Shown piece by piece: positions 16,868 through 23,985 of a DNA stretch of 64,000 nt (its first letter is position 1; every line of letters starts with the position of its first letter). This stretch comes from Microbacterium sp. RU1D (GTDB lineage Bacteria > Actinomycetota > Actinomycetes > Actinomycetales > Microbacteriaceae), in NCBI RefSeq assembly GCF_900156435.1, contig NZ_FTPQ01000001.1, positions 1,178,001 to 1,242,000 on the forward strand, in the 5' to 3' direction. The notes under the pieces are model-generated. The model saw nothing but the letters and a program-made list of their open reading frames with translations. It was not told where the DNA came from and ran no database searches. The position numbers were made by a program, and so were the translations under genes.

Positions 16868-17338
16868 ATGGCGGGCAAAGCGGCTGCGGCCGTCGGCGTC
16901 GGGGTCGGCATCGCGGGGGTCGCCGCGGGCCTCGTGGCGCGGACCCTCGTGAAGAAGGAGCGCGAGTCCGACGGCGATGCGGAGCACCCCGAGGGGTGGA
17001 AGGCGGTCACGATCCTCGGTGATGCCGACGACTTCCCGAGTGGCGGGTATCCGGACCCGCTTCGAGCGGTAGCGGATTCCCTCGAGATCCGCGTCCGACC
17101 CGCCCCGGGCGACAAAGGCTTCGAGGTGCATGCTCGCGTGCGCTCGGACACCGAACTCGCGAGCGGGCAAGACCCGGGCAGAGTCCTCCGGACAGCGCTT
17201 CGGGATGCCAAACAGGTGTTCGAGACGGGGGAGATCCTCCGCGCGACGCCGAGACCGCACGGGGAACGCCCGCCGACCCCGCTCGGTGGCGCGGTCGACA
17301 AGGCGGAGGACGAGGCAAAGGGCGAGGGTGTGCTGTGA
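16868..17338 (+). CDS. Hypothetical protein with N-terminal hydrophobic segment
   Basis: A 156-residue protein. Residues about 4-24 (KAAAAVGVGVGIAGVAAGLVA) form a Gly/Ala-rich hydrophobic segment, and the remainder is soluble and charged, with GWKAVTILGDADDF and GFEVHARVRSDTE. This resembles small proteins that often sit beside MDR dehydrogenases in actinobacterial stress operons, but I cannot name a family. It begins 2 bases after the first dehydrogenase stop, and its TGA overlaps the GTG of the second one, so the three are co-translated. Confidence 0.7.
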   Translation: MAGKAAAAVGVGVGIAGVAAGLVARTLVKKERESDGDAEHPEGWKAVTILGDADDFPSGGYPDPLRAVADSLEIRVRPAPGDKGFEVHARVRSDTELASGQDPGRVLRTALRDAKQVFETGEILRATPRPHGERPPTPLGGAVDKAEDEAKGEGVL

Positions 17339-18504
17339 AGGCTCTGTGTTGGACCGGCGTGAACGAACTGTCGGTCGAGAACGTCGAGGATCCCGGCATC
17401 CTGAACGCCCACGACGCCGTCGTCAAGGTGACGCTCAGCACGACGTGCGGGTCGGATCTGCACCTGCTCGGCGGCTACGTCCCCACCATGCGCGCCGGTG
17501 ACGTGCTCGGGCACGAGTTCATCGGCGAGATCGTCGAGGTGGGCTCGGCCGTCACGAGGCACAAGATCGGTGACCGTGTCGTCGTCTGCTCCTTCATCAG
17601 CTGCGGGAAGTGCTGGTACTGCCGCAACGAGCTGTACTCGCTCTGCGACAACGGAAATCCCAACGCGGGCATCCCCGAGATGCTGTGGGGTCAAGCTCCC
17701 GGCGGCTGCTACGGCTACTCCCACGCGCTCGGCGGGTGGGCCGGCAGCCATGCGGAGTACATCCGCGTGCCCTACGCCGACCAGGGGGCCTTCCCCGTCC
17801 CGGAGGGCGTGAGCGATGAGCGGGCGCTCTTCGCCTCGGATGCCGCCCCCACGGGCTGGATGGGAGCGGACCTGGGCGGTGTGCAGCCCGGTGACACCGT
17901 GGCGGTATGGGGTGCGGGCGGTGTGGGCCAGATGGCGGCCCGCGCCTCGCTCCTGCTCGGCGCGGAACGCGTCATCGTGATCGACCGGTTCCAGGAGCGG
18001 CTGCGACAGGCGGAGGAAGTGATCGGCGCCGAGACGTTGAATTACGAGACGAGCGAGGTCACCGCCGAGCTGCGCGAATTGACCGGCGGCCGCGGCCCCG
18101 ACGTGTGCATCGAGGCGGTCGGGATGGAGGCTCACCACGACGGTCCGGATTTCGCCTACGACCAGCTGAAGCAGCAACTGCGTCTGCAGACGGATCGGCC
18201 GACGGCCGTACGCGAGGCGATCTTCGCGGTCCGGAAAGGTGGGAGCCTCTTCGTCCTCGGGGTCTTCGGCGGCTTCGTCGACAAGTTCCCGCTGGGAGCG
18301 GTGATGAACAAGGGGCTCACCCTGCGGTCGGCGCAGCAGCACGGGCACCGGTACATCCCCATGCTGTTGGAGCGGATGCAGCGCGGCGAACTCGTGACCG
18401 AGCATCTCGCGACCCATGTCCTGCCGCTCGATGAGGGGCCCGAGGGGTACGCGATGTTCAAGAAGAAGACCGACGGGTGCGTGCGGGCGGTCTTCCGCCC
18501 CTGA
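17335..18504 (+). CDS. Zinc-dependent alcohol dehydrogenase
   Basis: A 389-residue MDR dehydrogenase, paralogous to the one at 15714. Catalytic zinc: Cys38 (TTCGSD) and His60-Glu61. Structural zinc: CGKCWYCRNELYSLC (Cys90, 93, 96, 104). The Rossmann loop is WGAGGVGQMAARASLLLGA. The long middle region (QAPGGCYGYSHALGGWAGSHAEYIRVPYAD) places it with formaldehyde-dehydrogenase-like ADHs of unknown substrate. The GTG start overlaps the previous stop by 3 bases. A short hairpin follows the stop. Confidence 0.88.
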   Translation: MKALCWTGVNELSVENVEDPGILNAHDAVVKVTLSTTCGSDLHLLGGYVPTMRAGDVLGHEFIGEIVEVGSAVTRHKIGDRVVVCSFISCGKCWYCRNELYSLCDNGNPNAGIPEMLWGQAPGGCYGYSHALGGWAGSHAEYIRVPYADQGAFPVPEGVSDERALFASDAAPTGWMGADLGGVQPGDTVAVWGAGGVGQMAARASLLLGAERVIVIDRFQERLRQAEEVIGAETLNYETSEVTAELRELTGGRGPDVCIEAVGMEAHHDGPDFAYDQLKQQLRLQTDRPTAVREAIFAVRKGGSLFVLGVFGGFVDKFPLGAVMNKGLTLRSAQQHGHRYIPMLLERMQRGELVTEHLATHVLPLDEGPEGYAMFKKKTDGCVRAVFRP

Positions 18505-18506
18505 CA

Positions 18507-18524
18507 CCCTCTGCGTGCGGAGGG
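18507..18524. terminator. Short hairpin between convergent genes
   Basis: CCCTCTGC-GT-GCGGAGGG: 8 pairs including one G·T, with a 2-base loop, starting 3 bases after the dehydrogenase stop. It is weak, but well placed to end the plus-strand operon. Confidence 0.45.
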
Positions 18525-18580
18525 CCCGTCTCGGATTCGGGGGAGGCGAGCCTCTCGCGCGTTCCGCGAGCCCGCGCCGA

Positions 18581-18805
18581 TCAGACCTGCACGCGGAAGG
18601 AGCGGCCCTCGAAGGTCACGACGTCGCCGGCCTGCAGTTGACGCCCGCGGCGGCGGTCGATCTCGCCGTTGACTTGCACGTACCCGTCGATGATCGCCAC
18701 TTTGACGTCTCCGCCCGAGTCGAGGATCCCCGCGAACTTCAGGAACGGTCCGAGGCGGATCATCTCACTGCCGACGGAGACGTCCTGGGGTGCGGGGGAG
18801 GTCAT
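18581..18805 (-). CDS. Small S4-domain RNA-binding protein
   Basis: A 74-residue stand-alone S4 domain (IRLGPFLKFAGILDSGGDVKVAIIDGYVQVNGEIDRRRGRQLQAGDVVTFEG), like the YaaA/YbcJ group. S4 domains bind structured RNA; family members have been linked to ribosome assembly or quality control. A GGAGGA site lies directly before the ATG at 18805. It is convergent with the dehydrogenase operon, and a tRNA-like sequence lies 67 bases upstream on the same strand. Confidence 0.88.
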   Translation of the reverse strand: MTSPAPQDVSVGSEMIRLGPFLKFAGILDSGGDVKVAIIDGYVQVNGEIDRRRGRQLQAGDVVTFEGRSFRVQV

Positions 18806-18871
18806 TCCTCCAGCATGGCAGGTGGTGGGGGACTGACGCCCGTGCGCGCGGACCCGGCGACGGGGAAGCGG

Positions 18872-18944
18872 ACGCGACGGCGGGAGTCGAACCCGCCACG
18901 CCTCCGGTTATGAGCCGAGGCCCGGGACCGCCCGGATCGCCGCG
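18872..18944 (-). tRNA. tRNA-Met (CAT)-like sequence, possibly degenerate
   Basis: A 73-base cloverleaf candidate read on the minus strand. The acceptor arms are CGCGGCG (18944-18938) and CGTCGCG (18879-18873), 7 pairs with one G·T. The T-arm is GCGGG-TTCGACT-CCCGC, canonical. The anticodon loop CTCATAA (U33, anticodon CAU, A37) matches elongator tRNA-Met. Weak points are a 6-base D-loop without A14, A rather than U at position 8, an imperfect outer anticodon stem and a U discriminator. No CCA is encoded. It may be a real but odd tRNA or a decaying copy. Confidence 0.5.
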
Positions 18945-19025
18945 ATGTGCCCCCACGCTAACCCCGACAGCCGACACGGCGGAGGCTCGTTGCGATGCAT
19001 GACGGGAGGTGTCGCGGTGTGTCGC

Positions 19026-19676
19026 TCAGCCCCCGCGCCGCCCGTCGATGATCGCCCGCGTCGAGTGCTCGAGGTGCGCCCGCACGGCGCGCTCGGGGTC
19101 GCGCAGCGCCTCGGTCACGTAGGAGCGGTGCTCCTGCGCGAGTCCGCCCGGGGCGTACGCCGGCCGCACGTGCGTGAGCAGGAGGTGCATCTCGGAGTCG
19201 AGGCGGCGGTACTCCTCGGCGATCCGCGGGCTGCCGGAGGCGTCGACGAGGGAGAGGTGCACGCGCGCGTGCGCGGCGAGCGTCGCCGTCCAGTCGCCCG
19301 ACACCTCCGCCGCGGCGAGGTCGTCCAGCGCAGCGTCGACGCCGGGGGGATGGATGCCGCGGTCGCGGACGATCCGCAGCGCCTCGGTCTCGAGAGCGCA
19401 CCGCAGCTGCTGCAGCGCGATGAGGGCGTCGTCGTCGAGCAAGGAGACCCGCACGCCGCGGTAGGGCTCGGCGGTGGCGAGTCGCTCGGCCGTGAGCCGC
19501 GCGAGCGCCGTGCGCGCCGTATGCCGCGAGACGCCGTAGGTCGCGCTCAGCTCCTCCTCGCGCAAGGGCGTGCCCGGAGCGAGCTCCCCCGACAGGATGC
19601 CGATGCGAACGGCGTCGGCGACGACGTCGGCCGTGCGGGGGCCCGGCGCCGACGCGTCAGGCTCGGGCCGTGGCAT
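19026..19676 (-). CDS. GntR-family regulator with FCD domain
   Basis: A 216-residue regulator. Winged helix at about residues 14-75 (TADVVADAVRIGILSGELAPGTPLREEELSATYGVSRHTARTALARLTAERL). The FCD ligand domain that follows has the usual metal-site acids and histidines (HARVHLSLVDASGS, HLLLTH, EHRSYVTEAL, HLEHS). The ATG at 19676 lies inside the 3' end of the DMT exporter gene (20-base overlap), so both are read from the same transcript. A GGATTGT-TAC-ACAATCC palindrome at the exporter's start is its likely operator, giving autoregulation. Confidence 0.88.
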   Translation of the reverse strand: MPRPEPDASAPGPRTADVVADAVRIGILSGELAPGTPLREEELSATYGVSRHTARTALARLTAERLATAEPYRGVRVSLLDDDALIALQQLRCALETEALRIVRDRGIHPPGVDAALDDLAAAEVSGDWTATLAAHARVHLSLVDASGSPRIAEEYRRLDSEMHLLLTHVRPAYAPGGLAQEHRSYVTEALRDPERAVRAHLEHSTRAIIDGRRGG

Positions 19677-20562
19677 CCGGGACCTCCTCGCGCCGACGGG
19701 CGGGAGCGGACACCACGACAAGGCCCACCGCGATGAGCGCGAGGCCGAGGGTGCTGACCGGAGTTAGCTGTTCGTGCAGCACGAGGAGGCCGAGCAGGGT
19801 GGCCGCGAGGGGTTCGGCGAGGGTGAGGGTCGACACGGTCACCGCGCTGAGGCGGGCGAGGCCCCACCCGAAGAGCAGGTAAGCGATCGCGGTCGTGACG
19901 ACGCCCAACCAGAGGGCCAGCGCGAGGCCGTGCGGCGTGAGCAGCCACGACGTTCCCGCAATCACGAGGATCGGCACGCTCGCGACCGCGGCGACGCCGA
20001 AGACGGTCCCCATCACGCGCGTGGAACCCCACCCCCTGTCGATCAGCGCTTTGCCGCACACCGTGTAGAGGGCGTACGACACGCCCGCGCCCACCGATCC
20101 GAGGAGGCCGCCCGGGGAGAGCGCCACGGTGCCGCCGGTCACCCCCGACACGAGGACGACGCCGGCGAGGGCGATGGCGGTGGCGAGCATCCAGCGCGCG
20201 GAGGGGGCGCGGCGCAGGCGCACGGCATCCACGATCCCCGTCGCGATCGGGGCGGACCCCAGCGCGACGACCGTGCCGATGGCGACGCCGTTCTCGCGCG
20301 TGCCGAGGAAGAACAGCGGTTGGTAGGCGAGTACGCCGAGCGCGCCGAGCGCGATCAGGGTCGCTGTCGACGCCCGCGATCCCGACGCGGGGCGCGACGG
20401 CGATCGTCGCGCGAGGGCGAGCAGGCCCAGGATGCCGCCGCCGACCACGATCCGCGCGGCACCGACCGCGATGGGCGAGGCGTCGACCCCCGCGAGGGCC
20501 TGCGCCGTGCCCGTCGTGGAGAAGCACAGCGCGGCAGTGAGGATCGCGAGGGCGGGGAGCAT
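19657..20562 (-). CDS. DMT-superfamily (EamA) exporter
   Basis: A 301-residue membrane protein with about ten helices in two EamA repeats (residues about 5-130 and 145-285; EPLAATLLGLLVLHEQLTPVSTLGLALIAVGL near the end is typical). Family members export amino acids or metabolites, but the substrate cannot be told. The ATG at 20562 gives the usual start in the first helix; the frame stays open upstream into the MarR gene. It is placed between a MarR and a GntR regulator on one strand. Confidence 0.87.
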   Translation of the reverse strand: MLPALAILTAALCFSTTGTAQALAGVDASPIAVGAARIVVGGGILGLLALARRSPSRPASGSRASTATLIALGALGVLAYQPLFFLGTRENGVAIGTVVALGSAPIATGIVDAVRLRRAPSARWMLATAIALAGVVLVSGVTGGTVALSPGGLLGSVGAGVSYALYTVCGKALIDRGWGSTRVMGTVFGVAAVASVPILVIAGTSWLLTPHGLALALWLGVVTTAIAYLLFGWGLARLSAVTVSTLTLAEPLAATLLGLLVLHEQLTPVSTLGLALIAVGLVVVSAPARRREEVPDATARA

Positions 20563-20566
20563 GGGT

Positions 20567-20583
20567 GGATTGTTACACAATCC
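20567..20583. promoter_or_regulatory. GntR-type operator at the DMT exporter start
   Basis: GGATTGT-TAC-ACAATCC, a perfect 7-3-7 palindrome immediately upstream of the exporter ATG. The TTGT…ACAA core fits FCD-type GntR operators, and the downstream gene encodes such a regulator. It would block the exporter–gntR transcript. Confidence 0.7.
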
Positions 20584-20594
20584 TCGGCCGGGTG

Positions 20595-21032
20595 TCAGGG
20601 TCGGAGGGCGGACACCATCGAGCGCAGCGCGTGGCGGGCCGCCTGCTGTTCGACATCCGTCATCCCGCTCAGCATGCGGCGCTCGACCTCGCGCACCGCT
20701 GCGCTCGCCGCCTCGAGGGAGCGGCGACCCTTCGGCGTGAGACGTGTCGGCAGCGCCTTGCCGGAGGGCGGTGTCGCGGATCGCTCGACGATGCCGTCGC
20801 TCTCGAGGGCCTGCAGAAGCACGTTCATCGACTGGCGGGTGACGAAGGCGCCGCGCGCGAGGTCTGAGTTCGACAGGCCGGGGCGTTGAGCGAGCAGCTC
20901 GAGGCACGAGTAGTGCGTGATCGTCATGCCCAGCGGGCGGAGCACGTCTTCCATGGATGCGCGCAGAGCGCTCGCCGCCTCCTTCAGCAGGTAGCCGAGG
21001 GAGGTGTCGAGGTCGATCCGCTCTTGCGTCAT
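20595..21032 (-). CDS. MarR-family regulator
   Basis: A 145-residue MarR protein. Its winged helix spans about residues 40-105 (THYSCLELLAQRPGLSNSDLARGAFVTRQSMNVLLQALESDGIVERSATPPSGKALPTRLTPKGRR). The ATG at 21032 was chosen because the protein then has normal MarR length and the start lies inside the first operator. It diverges from a VOC-family gene; two TGTCA/TGACA palindromes fill the gap. The ligand is unknown, though the VOC gene is the obvious target. Confidence 0.9.
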   Translation of the reverse strand: MTQERIDLDTSLGYLLKEAASALRASMEDVLRPLGMTITHYSCLELLAQRPGLSNSDLARGAFVTRQSMNVLLQALESDGIVERSATPPSGKALPTRLTPKGRRSLEAASAAVREVERRMLSGMTDVEQQAARHALRSMVSALRP

Positions 21033-21072
21033 GTCAGTATTTTGACATACGCTACTTGTCAGGTAACTGACA
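21031..21072. promoter_or_regulatory. Two MarR operators
   Basis: ATGTCA-N6-TGACAT (21031-21048) and TGTCAG-GTAA-CTGACA (21057-21072) are both perfect palindromes built on TGTCA half-sites. They occupy the 55-base gap between the marR start and the VOC gene, 15 bases before the latter's ATG. Confidence 0.82.
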
Positions 21073-21087
21073 TACAGAGGAGTTCCC

Positions 21088-21456
21088 ATGCCCGCCACCG
21101 GTCCCGACTTCATTTCCCTGCAGGTGCGCGACCTCGCCGCGTCCCAGGCGTTCTACGAGCGCTACCTGGGCCTCGAACGCTCGCCCGCCGGCCCGCCGCA
21201 CGCCGTCGTGTTCACCACGGCCCCCATCGCCTTCGCGCTCCGCGACCTCGCCCCCGGTACCGACCTGACCGGCGTCACACAGCCCGGCCTCGGCGTCGCG
21301 GTCTGGCTGCACGCTACCGACGTGCAGACGATCCACGACGCGCTCGCGGCCGACGGGCACCGCATCGTCATGGACCCGATCGACGGCCCCTTCGGCCGTA
21401 CCTTCACCTTCGCCGACCCCGACGGCTACCACGTCACCCTCCACGACCGCGGCTGA
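21088..21456 (+). CDS. VOC-family (glyoxalase-like) protein
   Basis: A 122-residue single-chain vicinal-oxygen-chelate protein: two βαβββ modules beginning FISLQVRDLAASQAFYERYLGLE and ending RTFTFADPDGYHVTLHDRG. Members include glyoxalase I, fosfomycin-resistance proteins and ring-cleaving dioxygenases; the metal site and substrate cannot be fixed here. Divergent MarR control suggests induction by a small molecule. A GAGGAG site precedes the ATG. Confidence 0.87.
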   Translation: MPATGPDFISLQVRDLAASQAFYERYLGLERSPAGPPHAVVFTTAPIAFALRDLAPGTDLTGVTQPGLGVAVWLHATDVQTIHDALAADGHRIVMDPIDGPFGRTFTFADPDGYHVTLHDRG

Positions 21457-21644
21457 ACGGTACACGGGATCGCCCTCGAGCCGGCGCGGCGTTGCCGTCG
21501 TGCCCGGTTCGGTCCGGGGCGACGCCGCGTCGCGTCGAGGTCATCCCGCGCCGACGGCCCCGGTGCGGGGGTCTTCTCGGCGCGGCGCTCACCGCCGCGC
21601 CCGCCCCGTGCGGACGCTCAGGCGGCGCCGGGTAACGTTGACCC

Positions 21645-22583
21645 ATGGCGACGACGACGGGGCGAGGAATGCTGGCCCTGGGCACCGCCGGCATCCTCCT
21701 GGCCCTCGGCGCGATCATCGCCGTGCTCGTGGATCCCTTCACACGCGTGCCCACGACGGTCGATTCCACGACCGAATGGCTTGCGCGTGTCCTCCTGGCG
21801 CTCGGCGTCGCGTGGCTCGTCATCGGCATGCTCGCGGCCCGCACGCGCCTGGTCCGCCGACCCGGGGCCGCCGCCGCCCGTGCGACGTGGATCGCCTCGA
21901 CGCGACCGTGGCGTGCCCGGGAGTCGAGCCTGGGTCTGCTTCCGCTGGATCGTTGGCTCATGATCCTCGTGCCCGGCGGGCTGCTCGTCACCACGCGCAT
22001 CGTCCAGACCCCGCGCGACGGGCTGTTCGGGGTCGCCATCGCGGTCCTCGGGTGGCTCCTGTTCGCCACCGCGGTGCGGCTGCTGCTCGGGCGTCGATCG
22101 CCGTGGCCCATCATCGCCGCGGTCGGAGGGGCGCTCGTGCTGCGCTGCGTCGTCGCACTCCTCGCCGTGGCGCTCTCGGGCCCCGACGGCGTCTGGCCGA
22201 CGCTGTGGTCGGCGCCGGCCGCGCGCATCCTCTACCTGATGGTGGCCTTCGCCCTGCTGGCGTGGGTGTTCGTCGTCGCGGGGTGGTCGCTCGCCCCGCA
22301 GCTCGGCCGACCCCGGGCGGCCGGCATCGCCTTGGCCGGCGTGGGGATCGGCACCGCGCTGCCCGCGGGCACCATCGCCCTGGCGGGCGCCGGCGACGCC
22401 CTGCGCTCCTGGAACGAACAGGTCGGCATCCTGCCGTGGGATCTCGCGCGCCTCACCGGCATGCGCGACGGCGCGTTCCCGATGGAGCTCGTCGGTGTCG
22501 CGGCCGCGATCGGCGTGATCGCCACGGTCGTCGGCATCCTGCTCGCCCTGCCGCGCCGCGTGTACGAGCGCCGCACGCGCTGA
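21645..22583 (+). CDS. Hypothetical multi-pass membrane protein
   Basis: A 312-residue protein with about seven hydrophobic segments (around residues 9-31, 47-64, 102-115, 123-142, 153-172, 188-208, 222-248 and 280-302 by eye), an Arg-rich loop between the second and third, and an Arg-rich C-terminus. I do not recognise a family. The ATG at 21645 has a weak GGTAACG upstream. The 188-base gap before it shows nothing notable. It is not obviously linked to its neighbours. Confidence 0.7.
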   Translation: MATTTGRGMLALGTAGILLALGAIIAVLVDPFTRVPTTVDSTTEWLARVLLALGVAWLVIGMLAARTRLVRRPGAAAARATWIASTRPWRARESSLGLLPLDRWLMILVPGGLLVTTRIVQTPRDGLFGVAIAVLGWLLFATAVRLLLGRRSPWPIIAAVGGALVLRCVVALLAVALSGPDGVWPTLWSAPAARILYLMVAFALLAWVFVVAGWSLAPQLGRPRAAGIALAGVGIGTALPAGTIALAGAGDALRSWNEQVGILPWDLARLTGMRDGAFPMELVGVAAAIGVIATVVGILLALPRRVYERRTR

Positions 22584-22736
22584 CGCCCACGCGCGCTGAC
22601 GACGGGCTCGCTGACGCTGGGCTCGATGACGACAGGCACGCGCTGACGCCTCGCGCGATGAGGCCTCTCGTTCTGACGTCCCCACGCCGAAGCCGTGCGC
22701 TCCGATGACGGGCGCGCGCGAGTCGCTCGCTGTCGC
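22584..22736. repeat. Low-complexity GCTGACG-rich spacer
   Basis: The gap between the membrane protein and the convergent YccF gene is built of irregular GCTGACG/GATGACG units separated by GC-rich runs. No terminator stem or gene stands out. Confidence 0.35.
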
Positions 22737-23144
22737 TCAGCGACCGAGCGTCTGATCGAACGGTCCGCCGCGGCGGATGTCGCGCACCTCTTTGCCGAGC
22801 GGGAAGAGCGACACCGGCACGAGCTTGAAGTTCGCGATGCCGAGCGGGATGCCGATGATCGTCACGCACAGCAGGAGGCCGGTGATCACGTGCTCGAGGG
22901 CGAGCCACCAGCCCGCGAGAACGACCCACACGACGTTGCCGAGGGCCGACCCCAGGCCGGCGGTCGGCTTCGACACGATCTCGCGGCCGAACGGCCAGAG
23001 CGCGTATAGCCCGATGCGGAACGAGGCGATGCCCCACGGGATCGTCACGATCAGGATGCAGAGCACGACCCCCGCGGTCAGGTAGCCGAGGAAGAGCCAG
23101 AAGCCCGACAGCACGAGCCACAGGACGTTGAGGATGAGGCGCAT
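22737..23144 (-). CDS. YccF-domain membrane protein
   Basis: A 135-residue protein with two copies of the YccF domain, each a hydrophobic pair: NVLWLVLSGFWLFLGYLTAGVVLCILIVTIPWGIASFRIGLYALWPFGRE and NVVWVVLAGWWLALEHVITGLLLCVTIIGIPLGIANFKLVPVSLFPLGKE. The near-identity of the two halves shows the internal duplication. The function is unknown. The ATG at 23144 starts at the first repeat; an upstream in-frame extension of 12 residues is unlike the family. Confidence 0.9.
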   Translation of the reverse strand: MRLILNVLWLVLSGFWLFLGYLTAGVVLCILIVTIPWGIASFRIGLYALWPFGREIVSKPTAGLGSALGNVVWVVLAGWWLALEHVITGLLLCVTIIGIPLGIANFKLVPVSLFPLGKEVRDIRRGGPFDQTLGR

Positions 23145-23284
23145 GCGACCATCATCGCGGCTTGCGACGGGGTACCCCACGGGTTTGACAGCGCCCGCCT
23201 AATCGAGCGACGGCGGTGGTGCAAGCGCCCTCCGCACGTCGCCCCGGGCGTCTAGCGTGGAGATTCCGAGGGAAGGAACCGATC

Positions 23285-23761
23285 ATGTCCGACGTCACCC
23301 GCGCCACCCCCGAACGTCGCGTCCTGTCGAGCTTCAGCGACTACACGGGGGCGCAGGCCGCCGTGGACCGCCTCTCCGACGCAGGCTTCCCCGTCGAGCA
23401 CACCGCCATCGTCGGTCACGGCGTGCGGATTGTTGAGCAGGTCACGGGACGCCTGACCCGAGGCCGTGCAGCCCTGCTCGGCGCCGCCTCGGGCGCCTGG
23501 TTCGGCCTGATGATCGGCGTGCTCATCGGTCTGTTGAGCGTGGGCGGCTTCCTCGGCTTCGTGCTGCTCGGCCTCGTGCTCGGCACCGTCTGGGGCGCGG
23601 TCTTCGGCTTCGCGGGGCACGCGTTCACCGGCGGGCGTCGCGACTTCTCGTCGGTGCAGGGCTTCGAGGCCGAGCGTTGGGACGTCACGGTGGATGCCGA
23701 GCACTTCTCGCGCGCGCAGTCGCTGCTGTCGTCGGGCGCTGCGGGCGAGGGACGGGCGTAA
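23285..23761 (+). CDS. General stress protein 17M-like domain protein
   Basis: A 158-residue protein. Residues 12-55 (RVLSSFSDYTGAQAAVDRLSDAGFPVEHTAIVGHGVRIVEQVTGRLT) match the general-stress-protein (DUF1269-like) ferredoxin-fold domain. Two Gly-rich membrane segments follow (about 63-110, with GLMIGVLIGLLSVGGFLGFVLLGLVLGTVWGAVFGFAGHAF), then a short soluble tail. The role is not established. GGAAGGAACCGATC precedes the ATG. The 224-base gap after it contains only a short piece (23797-23807) of repeat family B. Confidence 0.82.
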   Translation: MSDVTRATPERRVLSSFSDYTGAQAAVDRLSDAGFPVEHTAIVGHGVRIVEQVTGRLTRGRAALLGAASGAWFGLMIGVLIGLLSVGGFLGFVLLGLVLGTVWGAVFGFAGHAFTGGRRDFSSVQGFEAERWDVTVDAEHFSRAQSLLSSGAAGEGRA

Positions 23762-23985
23762 CGCCGGCGTCCCGGGTGAGGGCCGGGCTCAACGAAGGCG
23801 TCCGGGTGGCGCTAGTGGGCCGTCGCGCCGGGTACTGAGGTGTCGGGCGCTCTGCGGCCCGGGTCGCGGATGCCGCGCGTGGCACGGGCCGGCGGGCGTG
23901 GCCGCGGGGCTGTTCGCCGTGAGCGCGCCGACGCCGCCGGCCGGCGGGTCCGATGTCGGAGCCCCCGCCTAGACTTGGACGCGCC

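Noticed and set aside
18872..18944. Integration site of a mobile element at the tRNA-like sequence
   Set aside because: No integrase, direct repeat of the tRNA end or other mobile gene is seen on either side.
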